A stretch of 64,000 nucleotides of DNA, from assembly GCA_022763485.1 (NCBI GenBank), contig JALEGX010000145.1, positions 29,186-93,185 on the forward strand, written 5' to 3'. A program made the position numbers and the translations under genes. The notes under the pieces were generated by a model that was not told where the DNA came from, did not search any database, and saw only the letters and a program-made list of their open reading frames with translations. The DNA is from Paracoccaceae bacterium. Its GTDB lineage: Bacteria; Pseudomonadota; Alphaproteobacteria; Rhodobacterales; Rhodobacteraceae. Positions 1 through 8,923 of the stretch are shown one piece after another. Position 1 is the stretch's first letter. Each line of letters begins with the position of its first letter.

Positions 1-1622
1 ACGGTTTTGCGCACCAGCGGACGCAGCTCGATCAGCTTCGCCGCAAGCTCGGGGTGGTTGAGTGCGCTGAAGTGCTGTTCGGTGCCGCGCCGGAAGAGCG
101 CCGTTTCCGATCCCATGCCCTCAACCAGCTTCAGCCACCAGCCCCGCAGTTCCACTTCGCTCTGCAGCCCGGCTACGGAGGGGTCCAGCCAGGGGGCGTC
201 AAAGGGGTCCTTGCTGTTCCCGGCCTGCACCGCATCGCGGTAATCCTCCGGCTTGGTGCTTTCGCCCTGCGGCCGGGGGCGCATCGGCATCAGCACATTG
301 TCCCCGAAACTGCCCTGAAACATCACTGGCCGCGACGTGGCATGACCAATGCGCGCGGCGATTGTGGCCTGATGCAAGCTGGAAATGTCGTGCCCCGCAA
401 CAGTCACATGGCCGATCGAGGGCAGCAGCTCCCGGGTCAGAAGCTCTGCCATCGCCCGCCTGTCCTCCTCGGACGGTGCCGCAATTCCGATGACCTTGCC
501 CGCAGGCAGAACCGCGTTCAGATCCTCCAGCACCATATTCCCGTCAGCGTCCCGCACGTTCACGTTGTCCAAAACGATATCGCCCTGAAGTCGCGGAATG
601 TCCTTGGGATCACCCTCCATCAACTCTTCGTCGATCATGCCGGCCGGGGCAAACCGTTCCAGGATCACCTCCCAGCGCAGCGACATGTCCTGTGTCTGGT
701 TGTAGTAGGCCAGCAGCTCTTTCCAGGGGCTGGCGAGATCCTTGTAGGCGCCAAGCGCGGCAACCAGCGCACCCAGCGACACCGTGCCCTGAAGCACCAG
801 AAACCCGCCAACCGAATAGAACAGGAAGGGCGTCAGCTGCGAAATGAAGTTGTTGAGGAACTTCATGAAAAACTTTTTCTGGTAGATCTCAAAGCGGATC
901 GCATAGAGATTGCCCAGACGCCGGGTGATCAGCGCCATCCGGTAGCGCCAGCCGCCATTGGTGCGCAGCGTCGACGCCCCCGCGGCGCTTTCCCCGATCT
1001 CGGCCGCAAGGGCGCGGACCTGCTTGATCCGGGACTTGTTCAACAGGTTGATCTGCCGTTGCAGTTTCGGGATCAACCAGGCCTGCAACGGGATCAGGGC
1101 AACCGCCGCAAGACCGAACCAGAAGCTTTGAAGAAACAGAAAGGACAGGATGGTGATCATCTGCCCAGCCTGCAGCACCGGTTGGCTGATCGCATCGCCC
1201 ATCAGGCCGCCCATCGGTTCGCTTTCGGCGGTGACCATGGACACCAGTTCACCCTGGCTGACCCGCTCAAAATAAGGCTGCGGGAACCGCAAAATGCGTC
1301 CGATCAGCTGATAGCGGAACCGCCGCAACATCCGTTCGGCCAGAACACCTTTCATGGTGTTGATGCGCATCTTCATCAGCCCGTGACCCAGCACGGACAG
1401 CAGGAAGCCCGCGCAGAGAATGGCCAGAAACGTCAGCTGGTCAAAGGTCTGGCCCATGAACTCAACGGTCGACGACTGCGCCCCGATCGCGTCGTTGATG
1501 ATCCGCTTGGGCAATTCCAGGGTCAGATACAGAAGGGGAAAAAGACATGAGGTAACAACCAGCAAAACCAGCTGATCGCGCTTGGAGTATTTCCAAATAA
1601 AACTGAAGAGCGTGCGTTCTAT
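1..1622 (-). CDS. ABC exporter (membrane domain plus degenerate ATPase domain), C-terminus cut off by the window edge
   Basis: About 540 residues are visible before the gene runs off the left edge. The first ~330 residues are a six-helix ABC exporter membrane domain (several hydrophobic helices and coupling-helix-like stretches). A nucleotide-binding domain follows. Its Walker A position reads VIGIAAPSEEDRRAMAELL, so the normal GxxGxGK[S/T] loop is gone, although a Q-loop-like VMFQGSFGDN is kept. Inference: this first ATPase half is catalytically dead and an active half may lie beyond the window. No ATG, GTG or TTG precedes the conserved N-terminal stretch ERTLFSFIWKYSKRDQ. An in-frame TAG lies just upstream, so only ATA (1622-1620) or ATT (1631-1629) could start it; I used ATA. 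No Shine-Dalgarno sequence is evident. The next in-frame TTG and ATG would remove the elbow helix or part of the first membrane segment. Substrate unknown. Confidence 0.75.
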   Translation of the reverse strand, partial: MERTLFSFIWKYSKRDQLVLLVVTSCLFPLLYLTLELPKRIINDAIGAQSSTVEFMGQTFDQLTFLAILCAGFLLSVLGHGLMKMRINTMKGVLAERMLRRFRYQLIGRILRFPQPYFERVSQGELVSMVTAESEPMGGLMGDAISQPVLQAGQMITILSFLFLQSFWFGLAAVALIPLQAWLIPKLQRQINLLNKSRIKQVRALAAEIGESAAGASTLRTNGGWRYRMALITRRLGNLYAIRFEIYQKKFFMKFLNNFISQLTPFLFYSVGGFLVLQGTVSLGALVAALGAYKDLASPWKELLAYYNQTQDMSLRWEVILERFAPAGMIDEELMEGDPKDIPRLQGDIVLDNVNVRDADGNMVLEDLNAVLPAGKVIGIAAPSEEDRRAMAELLTRELLPSIGHVTVAGHDISSLHQATIAARIGHATSRPVMFQGSFGDNVLMPMRPRPQGESTKPEDYRDAVQAGNSKDPFDAPWLDPSVAGLQSEVELRGWWLKLVEGMGSETALFRRGTEQHFSALNHPELAAKLIELRPLVRKT

Positions 1623-1813
1623 GACAGGAATCCGGTTATTTCGGGTTTGCTAAAATGCGCGCGGCAGCCTTTACCGCGCCCCAGACCGTATCAAGCCGGG
1701 TATGGGACAGGCAATTCCTTTCCTATGTTTTCCAAGTCGCACCTGTACAATTGCAGAAGAAAAATATTCCTTTAAGCTGGTTTCGGATCCAACCACGATT
1801 GGGAGGTCGTTTA

Positions 1814-2203
1814 GTGTCAGTATCCGTCGGCGCCGTTTTGCTGCTGTTATGTGCTTTGCAGATCAAGCACATGTTTGCCGACTATTTCCTGCAGACACCA
1901 AAGATGCTGTCTGGCCGCGGCGAATATTTGCACATGGGACGGGCCCAGCACGCGGGCATACATGCTCTGGGCACCATTCTGGTGCTGCTGCCCTTCGGCG
2001 CGTCCATTGGTTTCATTCTGGTGATCGCACTTCTGGAATGGATCGTGCATTTCAATATCGACTTCTGCAAAGCCAAGTACAATGACGCCAAAAGCCTTGT
2101 GCCGACGCAGGCCGCCTTCTGGCGCGCGGCAGGCGCGGATCAGGCCGCACATCACCTGACCTACGTCCTGATGACCTGGGCCTGGGCCACCTACGGGGTC
2201 TGA
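1814..2203 (+). CDS. DUF3307 family small membrane protein
   Basis: A 129-residue integral membrane protein. The motif LQIKHMFADYFLQTPKML near the N-terminus followed by hydrophobic segments is typical of DUF3307, a family of unknown function usually about 120-130 residues long. I chose the GTG at 1814 because a strong ribosome binding site (GGGAGG, 1801-1806) lies seven bases upstream and the protein then begins directly at the family's first helix; the longer ATG at 1655 would add 53 residues without family similarity. It is divergent from the ABC exporter and its 3' end overlaps the cyclase gene by 13 bp in convergent orientation. Function unknown. Confidence 0.8.
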   Translation: MSVSVGAVLLLLCALQIKHMFADYFLQTPKMLSGRGEYLHMGRAQHAGIHALGTILVLLPFGASIGFILVIALLEWIVHFNIDFCKAKYNDAKSLVPTQAAFWRAAGADQAAHHLTYVLMTWAWATYGV

Positions 2204-3918
2204 GCCGTGCCGGGAGACGCCGCAAAAACCGGAACCGGTTCGGCGTAGCCTTTGAGCGCGATGGACGGCAGCGCCTCAAAGGCCAGTGACCCGCTGTCTA
2301 CCGCCGCTGCAAACGTATCCTTGTCCACCAGCACCTGATCCGGATCCGCCTTCGAGCAGAGCCGCGCCGCCAGATTCACGGTGGAGCCAAGCACAGTGAA
2401 ATCCATACGTTCCCGCGCGCCCATCGCCCCCAGGACAACCTCACCCGATGCCACACCGATCCCCACATGCAGGTCATGTTCGGGGTGTTCCTCAAGCAGC
2501 TGCACCATCGCCTGAATGATCTCCACGGCGCAGGAGGCCGCGCGCTGTTCCATCCCTTCGCCTTCGAAGACCGCAACCAGCGCATCGCCGATGAATTTGT
2601 CCACGTCGCCCTGATGCTGCTCCACGATATCCGTCTGGACATCGAAATAGCGGTTCAGAACATCGATCACCACTTCGGGGGGAACCCGCTCGGAGAACTC
2701 CGTATATCCACGAATGTCGGTAAAGATCACCGACAGCCGGCGCCGTTCGCCCCCACGCTCCATCCCTTCGGAATCGGCGCTCTGGATCGCGGACACGGTA
2801 CCGCGGGACACGAATTTCATCAGCTCCAGCCGCTCGCTCAGATGGGCGATCATCTGATTGAAACGCTGGGCCAGATCCCCAATTTCATCGCGGGCCGAAA
2901 CCCCTTCGACCCGGATCGAGAAATCGCCCTCGCCCACCTTCTGTGCCACCTCTCCGATCTTCAGGATCGGTCGGGTCAGCTGCCGGGCAAACAGCAGCGC
3001 CCCAAGCGACGCCAGCCCAAACCCGACAAGCCCCACCAACAGGATCTGCCGAGTGATCGCATTGACCACCGCATAGGCGCTTTCCTCGCTCAGCTCAGTC
3101 ACCACCGCCCAGGAAAACCAGTCCGGGAATGCATAGGCGCCCAGCATCGCGGTGCCATCCGGGCGCACATAAGGCTCCAGCGCATCCGCCCGCGCGCCCG
3201 CAACAATCAGCGGCAGGGCGGAGGCCACGATCTGACGCTCGATCAGCAACGACTGTGTTTCCCCCAGAACGGTGCGCCCGGCCTGATCAATGACGCTGAT
3301 CTCCCCCCGCTGGGCAAAAGGATGCCGCCGCACCAGATCGCCAAGGATGGTCAGGTCGATCTTCGCGGCCATGGTGACCTGCCGCCCGGCGATCTTTGAG
3401 CTGAGTGGCAGGGCAAGCGTTGCAATCCAGCTGCCGCTCTCGGGCATACGCTCGATCAAGGGACGACCGAATTGCCCGGTCGCCGCGATGTTCCGGATCA
3501 CATTGGGATGTGTCGACAGCACCGCCACCGGGTCCAGCCCCGCCGAGCGCAGGCTTTGGGCATAGGTTTCATTGGTGACAAGGATCGGCAGGTCTGAGCC
3601 TTCGATGGACAGCTGCAACGCCACCACCTCTGGCAGCTCTTCCAATCCCAGGGTCAGCAAGGACACCTTCTGCGGCACGCCAAGGTCATTGCTGTCGACC
3701 CCGTTGCGAATAACCATGAGCGGGGTCAGCCAGCGGCCCTGGAACGTATTGTCGAAATCGGCACGCAGTTGTGCTGCGACCAGCGTCAGATCCTCATTCG
3801 CCGCGCTTTTCAGCTCATCCCGGGTCAATTGCGTCAGGTTCTGCGCCACCATCAGCAACGGCGCCACCGCGAGCAACGCGGAGAACACGAAGAATTTGAG
3901 GCGCAAAGGGATTCTCAT
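2191..3918 (-). CDS. Membrane-bound class III adenylate cyclase with extracytoplasmic sensor and HAMP domain
   Basis: A 575-residue signalling enzyme expected to make cAMP from ATP. Order seen: membrane segment 7-26, periplasmic Cache-like sensor about 27-285, second membrane segment about 292-311, HAMP domain about 312-366, class III cyclase domain about 393-555. Catalytic residues appear complete: metal aspartates D401 (FTDIRGYTEF) and D445 (KFIGDALVAVF), purine-recognition pair K441 and T508 (a K/T pair, as in many bacterial adenylate cyclases), and transition-state residues N515 and R519 (TVNLAARL). It is the last gene of a three-gene minus-strand operon, starting 47 bp after the PKD protein, so the upstream surface proteins may feed its sensor (inference). 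The ligand is unknown. Confidence 0.88.
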   Translation of the reverse strand: MRIPLRLKFFVFSALLAVAPLLMVAQNLTQLTRDELKSAANEDLTLVAAQLRADFDNTFQGRWLTPLMVIRNGVDSNDLGVPQKVSLLTLGLEELPEVVALQLSIEGSDLPILVTNETYAQSLRSAGLDPVAVLSTHPNVIRNIAATGQFGRPLIERMPESGSWIATLALPLSSKIAGRQVTMAAKIDLTILGDLVRRHPFAQRGEISVIDQAGRTVLGETQSLLIERQIVASALPLIVAGARADALEPYVRPDGTAMLGAYAFPDWFSWAVVTELSEESAYAVVNAITRQILLVGLVGFGLASLGALLFARQLTRPILKIGEVAQKVGEGDFSIRVEGVSARDEIGDLAQRFNQMIAHLSERLELMKFVSRGTVSAIQSADSEGMERGGERRRLSVIFTDIRGYTEFSERVPPEVVIDVLNRYFDVQTDIVEQHQGDVDKFIGDALVAVFEGEGMEQRAASCAVEIIQAMVQLLEEHPEHDLHVGIGVASGEVVLGAMGARERMDFTVLGSTVNLAARLCSKADPDQVLVDKDTFAAAVDSGSLAFEALPSIALKGYAEPVPVFAASPGTAQTP

Positions 3919-3965
3919 CTCACGATCTTATCCGTGATACGCCGTAAGTCATGCGTTTTGACCGG

Positions 3966-6900
3966 TCATGGCCTGGAATTGGCCGTCACGGTCACGCTAT
4001 CGCTGGTCTGACCACATTGCAGCCCCGTTGCATCCTGCGCATGGGCCGTCACCTGATAGGTGCCCGGCTCCACAAATCGATGCCGCGCCACCTGTCCGCT
4101 GGCGGTTGCCCCGTCGCCGAACTCCCACCGGATGCGAACCCCATGCCCATCCGGATCCGTCACGGTTCCGGGGGAGAAGCGCAGCACGTCATGGGCGCCC
4201 CCCACGAAGGTTTCGATATCCGCGCCCAGCTCCAGCTGCGGCGGCGCATTGACAAGGATCCGCGCCGTATCCTGCCCCACGTCGCATCCATCCGCGCCGC
4301 TGTTGTCCCGGACCGAAAGCGTCACAGACAGATCGGCGGAGGTGTCGAAAACACGGTCAACGGTTTTGCCAGACAGCGTCACGCCATCGCTGAAGCTCCA
4401 GAGCCATTCCTGTATATCCCCATCGGGATCCAGGGCGCTGCCCGCGTCAAACACAACCCGGTCTCCCGGACAGACCAGCCGGTCCGGCCCGGCCAGCGCC
4501 ACCGGTGCGGCATTCACCCGCTGATAGACCTCATAGGTGCGGATACTGCCCGGCAGGTCCGCCCCGTCATCGATGCGGGCCGACACCGGGTAGACGCCGG
4601 GCTTGGCAAAGCTGTGCGTCACATCAGCCCCTGCGCTGCCTGAACTTCCGCCAAAGCTCCAGGCGACGTCCGCACCATCTGGCGCACGGATGTTCCAGGC
4701 AACCGGGACCGCCGGACAGACCGGAGCCTTGGCCAGCAGCTCCGGATCGGGGGCGGGCAGAACGTTGATGCGTGCCGTCCGCTGCACCGCGCTGTTGGCA
4801 ACATCCGCATCATCGAACACGGTCAACGTCACGGTATAGTCGCCAGCACTGGCATAGCTGTGGTCAACCTCCACCCCGCGCGCAGTGCTGCCATCCCCGA
4901 AGTTCCACACGAACCCGGCCAACGCGCCATCCGGATCGCTGGAACCAGCCGCTGAGAACCGCAGTTCCTGCCCGATGGAGGCCTGATCCGGCGCGATCAG
5001 CTGCGCCATCGGGGCGGCATTGACGGTGATCTTGCGCTGGGTTTCCAGCTGATTGCACTGCGCCTGGGCCGACCCTTCGGCCACTGGCAGGGTCACGCGC
5101 GCCTTGACCAGATACTCCCCGGGTTGGGTGAACACGTGTTCGGCAGACGTGCCCGCGCCGGTCGCACCATCACCGAAGTCCCACGCCACGCTGGCGCGTT
5201 CCAGGTCATAGCCCTCCTGCATCAATGTCGCGTTGAACGTATGTGCAATGCCCTGAGCCGCGACCGATCCGGCCTCGATCACCAGTTCCGGTGCCTCAAC
5301 CACGGTGTATTCCGCAACATCCGTATCCAGCGGGCTGCAGGATCCCAGCGCTTCGCCTGTGATGGTCAGCGTCACGGTATAGGTTCCGGGCCGGGTAAAG
5401 ACGTGAAGGGGGCGTTCACCATTCGCCACCTTGCTGTCCCCGAAGTCCCAGGAGAACGCGTTGACTGCGCCGTCTGCATCGGTGGACCCCGAACCGTCAA
5501 AGCGGATCGGCTGGTTGGAACAAACCGTCCTGTCGGGCCCGGCATCGGCAATCGGGCCCTCGCGCACCAGCGCTGCGATGCGGTCGGTCGCGGTGCCCCA
5601 TTCGGTGCCGGTTTCATTGCGCACGCGCAGGGTCACGGGATAGGTCCCCGGCCGTTCATAGGTCTTGGTCGGATTGATGATGTTCGACGTGCTTCCATCC
5701 CCGAAATCCCAATCGTAGAGCAACAGCCCCCCGTCCGGGTCCAGGCTCGCCGAGGCATCAAAGAGCAGTTGCTGACCCGAACAGACCTCGCGGTTGCCAC
5801 CCGCATTCGCCACGGGGCGGGACCGGACCGTGACGCGGGTGGCGTCCGATGCGCGGGAGTTGGACAGCGCGTTGCCATCATCCACCCACAGCGTGACAGG
5901 ATAGATGCCGGGCGTTGCATAGGCGTGTTTGGCGACCGGGCCAAAGATCGGGTCGGATCCGTCGCCCGGATCCCAGCGGTAGATCAGGCTGTCGCCATCC
6001 GGGTCCGACGATCCCGACCCATCGAAGGTCACGATCAAAGAATCCGACACCACATCCATCCCGGCTTCGGCCACCGGCGGGGCGTTGACGCGGATCGTGA
6101 CATCATCAGAGGCGGCCGCGTTCAGCACCCCGCTGTCATCGCTGACCACCAACTGCGCAGACCAGGTTCCCGGCGTGTCATAGGCGCGTTCCACAACCCG
6201 CGCTTCCAGCGGCATGCCAAGGTCATCGAACTCCCACCGGAAACCGGACAATTGCCCATCCGGATCAAAGCTCTGGCCCGCGTCGAAGGTCAGCACATCC
6301 CCCGGCGCAACCAGCCGGTCAGGACCGGCAACGGCCACTGGCTGGGCATTTACGATGATCAGGGTTTCGGTTTCGTCCTGCGCCGGCTCCACCGGAAAAT
6401 CATCCGTCACGGTCAGGCCGATCCGATGCAGCCCCGGCTGGTCCAGACTGTATGCAGTGCGCGCGCCGCGCGCGGTCTGACCGTCGGGAAAGACCCAGAG
6501 GTAATCCGCGATCCCGCCATCGGGATCCAGCGAGCCTGAGGCAGAAAGCTGAAACTCCTCCCCCGGGGCGACCACTTGGGACGGGCCCGCGTCGGCAATC
6601 GGCGCGGCGTTCACCATGACGATCATCTTGTCACGGGCAGTGTTCAGGGGCGCGCCGCTGTCATCCCTGACCCGCAGCGACACCTCATAGCGTCCCGGAC
6701 TGCGATAGATGTGTTCGGGTTGCGGTCCCTGACCCGCGCTGCCATCGCCAAAATCCCAGAGCCATTCGGTGACCGTTCCATCCGCATCCTGCGACCCGGT
6801 ACCATCAAAGCGGACGACACTGGAGGACACGAAACGATCCGCGCCTGCGTTGGCCACCGGGGCCGCATCGACCCGCACCACCTGTGTCAGGCTTTGCAGC

Positions 6901-8858
6901 GCGGAAGCCGTGCCGCTGTCGTCGGTCACTTTCAGCGTGACCGAGTAGTTTCCGGGCTCAGTCCAAGCGTAGCTGACCACCGGCCCCTCGCCCATCGCGC
7001 CATCGCCGAAATCCCACATGTAGGACAGGATCTGGCCATCCGCGTCGGTGGATGCGCTGGCGTCCAGAGTCGTGGCCTCCGAGACGGATAATGGGCGCTC
7101 TGGAGTGCCGAAGCGGGGCTCCGGTGGGGCGTTCACCTCAATCCGCAAACGATCCATGGCCGTGTCGTTCACCACGCCACTGTCATCGACCACGGTCAGC
7201 ACGACCGGGTAGATCCCCGATTGCTCATAGCGGTGGGTCACGGTCGGACCTTGCAGCTTGGTGCCGTCGCCCATGTCCCACAGCCAGCTGCCAATGCTGC
7301 CGTCAACATCATAGCTGGCCGCGCCGGACACGGTGATGGCCTGACCGATGATGGCCGATTGATCGGCGCCCGCTTCGGCCACCGGCGGGAAATTGACCGT
7401 AACCAGACGTGTGGCCACGCCAAAGTCACAGGGATGGCCGCTGTCATCCTCAACCCGCAGGACGGCGCGGTATTCTCCGGGTTTGCCATAGGCGTGGCTG
7501 GCCTGTGATCCCGCAGCCGTTGCGCCATCGCCGAAGCTCCATAGATAGCGCGCAATCGGTGCGTCAGACGCCACTGACCCGGAGCCATCAAACGGCAACG
7601 CCTGTCCCGGAGCCACGGTGATCGGTGCGCCGGGCGCTGCAATGGGCGCATTGCGGACACGAACGCCGATTTCCGTTTCGTCCCCACGGCCGGGTCGGCT
7701 GCCTTCTTCCTGCACCCGCAGCCTGACGGTATACCGCCCCGGCATATTGTACCGATGGGCAATCACGCTGCCGGTTCCGGTGGCCCCATCGCCGAAATCC
7801 CAGACCGATTGCAGCGGTGTCAGCCCGGTAGAGCCGGTGCCATCAAAGGCCACCGACCGGCAATCCGCCAGCGGCCGACCGCTGGCCTTGGCCGTTGGGC
7901 GTTCCGGCTGGGGCGCCCGAAAGGGCGGGACGCGCAGTGGGACGGGACGGCCCTGATCATCATAAACGGCCAGCGTCACATCATTGGGGGTCTCAAAGCC
8001 CCCCAACAGCGACAAGGCCAAAGACCCTTCCGGCGCAACGGTGTCTGCCGAGCGCCAGTGATCCTGCCCTGAGATGGGCAGCTCAATGTCGGCATAATCG
8101 GTGACCAAAGCCAGACGCCCCTTGGCCCCATCAAAGCTCTGGACGGTCAGCGGCCCCGGCGCGGGATCCGCAAACCAGAGCTGCGTGGCGGTGCGCCCGG
8201 CCTCCCATCGGACCGTCGGCTGGTAGGAGAACATCTGCAACCCGTCGGGGGCGCGATCCCGGTCCCGGGCCAGGCTGATACCCACGGAAAACCCGTTGCC
8301 ATCATCCCCCCCGGTGCCCAGCGCATCCAGCCGGAACCAGGCCCGACCATCGATGATCTCACCCTGCCGCGCGCGAACCGCGGCGATGGTCACCCACCGG
8401 CCATCGGTGCTGCGATCGTTGGTATAGATTTTTTCACGCAGCATCCGCCCCAGACCCGCAGGCGGTTCTGCGCCGGTCTTGCGTGGCACCCGCGCATTGT
8501 CTGCCACCGGTGTCGGACGGTCCGCTTCGGAAAACGCGCCGCGCCCGCCGAACACCCGATAGGTGGTTTCGGAGTTGCCGGTGCCGCCATAGGTGAAATC
8601 ATCCGCGCCGCTGACCTCGGGATCGAAAATCCGGACATAGACCCGTTGGCGCTGATCGGCCGGGATCGAGAAGAAGATCCGCTCGCGATGATCGACATCG
8701 CCCTCTCTGGACGGGGCCTGCTGGCCATAGACGACCAAACGCCCCTGCTCCAGCACCGGCCCCGCCGCGCGGGAGGGTGCATTTGCAAGCAACAGTCCAA
8801 AAGCCGCCAGTCCCAACGCCAGGGCGCGGGGCAAAAAGTTTGAGCGTGCTGTCTTCAT
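3966..8858 (-). CDS. Giant secreted protein with about 15 PKD repeats
   Basis: A 1630-residue protein. The start at 8858 gives a clear Sec signal peptide (LALGLAAFGLLLANAPSRA); an upstream ATG at 9014 would add 52 residues of low-complexity sequence that overlaps the preceding gene. Residues about 30-350 form an N-terminal region I do not recognise. It is followed by about 15 Ig-like PKD domains with the signature WDFGDG ... Y ... PG.Y.V.L.V.DDSG. Several copies are degenerate (WVFPDG, WEFDDL, WSFGGS). The chain ends inside the last repeat with no sorting signal, membrane anchor or enzyme domain. PKD arrays act as extended spacers or adhesive or carbohydrate-binding modules on cell surfaces. 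It lies 65 bp after the FecR/LysM gene and 47 bp before the cyclase gene, so it is probably co-transcribed with both. Confidence 0.87.
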   Translation of the reverse strand: MKTARSNFLPRALALGLAAFGLLLANAPSRAAGPVLEQGRLVVYGQQAPSREGDVDHRERIFFSIPADQRQRVYVRIFDPEVSGADDFTYGGTGNSETTYRVFGGRGAFSEADRPTPVADNARVPRKTGAEPPAGLGRMLREKIYTNDRSTDGRWVTIAAVRARQGEIIDGRAWFRLDALGTGGDDGNGFSVGISLARDRDRAPDGLQMFSYQPTVRWEAGRTATQLWFADPAPGPLTVQSFDGAKGRLALVTDYADIELPISGQDHWRSADTVAPEGSLALSLLGGFETPNDVTLAVYDDQGRPVPLRVPPFRAPQPERPTAKASGRPLADCRSVAFDGTGSTGLTPLQSVWDFGDGATGTGSVIAHRYNMPGRYTVRLRVQEEGSRPGRGDETEIGVRVRNAPIAAPGAPITVAPGQALPFDGSGSVASDAPIARYLWSFGDGATAAGSQASHAYGKPGEYRAVLRVEDDSGHPCDFGVATRLVTVNFPPVAEAGADQSAIIGQAITVSGAASYDVDGSIGSWLWDMGDGTKLQGPTVTHRYEQSGIYPVVLTVVDDSGVVNDTAMDRLRIEVNAPPEPRFGTPERPLSVSEATTLDASASTDADGQILSYMWDFGDGAMGEGPVVSYAWTEPGNYSVTLKVTDDSGTASALQSLTQVVRVDAAPVANAGADRFVSSSVVRFDGTGSQDADGTVTEWLWDFGDGSAGQGPQPEHIYRSPGRYEVSLRVRDDSGAPLNTARDKMIVMVNAAPIADAGPSQVVAPGEEFQLSASGSLDPDGGIADYLWVFPDGQTARGARTAYSLDQPGLHRIGLTVTDDFPVEPAQDETETLIIVNAQPVAVAGPDRLVAPGDVLTFDAGQSFDPDGQLSGFRWEFDDLGMPLEARVVERAYDTPGTWSAQLVVSDDSGVLNAAASDDVTIRVNAPPVAEAGMDVVSDSLIVTFDGSGSSDPDGDSLIYRWDPGDGSDPIFGPVAKHAYATPGIYPVTLWVDDGNALSNSRASDATRVTVRSRPVANAGGNREVCSGQQLLFDASASLDPDGGLLLYDWDFGDGSTSNIINPTKTYERPGTYPVTLRVRNETGTEWGTATDRIAALVREGPIADAGPDRTVCSNQPIRFDGSGSTDADGAVNAFSWDFGDSKVANGERPLHVFTRPGTYTVTLTITGEALGSCSPLDTDVAEYTVVEAPELVIEAGSVAAQGIAHTFNATLMQEGYDLERASVAWDFGDGATGAGTSAEHVFTQPGEYLVKARVTLPVAEGSAQAQCNQLETQRKITVNAAPMAQLIAPDQASIGQELRFSAAGSSDPDGALAGFVWNFGDGSTARGVEVDHSYASAGDYTVTLTVFDDADVANSAVQRTARINVLPAPDPELLAKAPVCPAVPVAWNIRAPDGADVAWSFGGSSGSAGADVTHSFAKPGVYPVSARIDDGADLPGSIRTYEVYQRVNAAPVALAGPDRLVCPGDRVVFDAGSALDPDGDIQEWLWSFSDGVTLSGKTVDRVFDTSADLSVTLSVRDNSGADGCDVGQDTARILVNAPPQLELGADIETFVGGAHDVLRFSPGTVTDPDGHGVRIRWEFGDGATASGQVARHRFVEPGTYQVTAHAQDATGLQCGQTSDSVTVTANSRP

Positions 8859-8923
8859 CCGTCCTGTTCGTCCCTGTTCAGGGGGCCGCCCATCAGACCC
8901 CGGTTGGTCCCGTCCCTTCAGCG

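Noticed and set aside
54..1550. 498-residue plus-strand open frame opposite the ABC exporter
   Set aside because: It is antisense to a protein with clear ABC exporter similarity, and its translation is rich in Arg, Gln, His and Pro as expected of a shadow frame.
1581..1600. Third copy of the GGAGTATTT repeat
   Set aside because: Only the short core matches, without the flanking GCGAGGC hairpin or the GAGAAGAAG block, and it lies in coding sequence.
5124..6539. 471-residue plus-strand open frame inside the PKD gene
   Set aside because: Its repeats mirror the PKD repeats on the other strand; not an independent gene.
3966..8858. CRISPR-like or satellite tandem repeat in the PKD gene
   Set aside because: Periodicity of roughly 250-270 bp is due to diverged PKD protein domains, not to identical DNA repeats with spacers.
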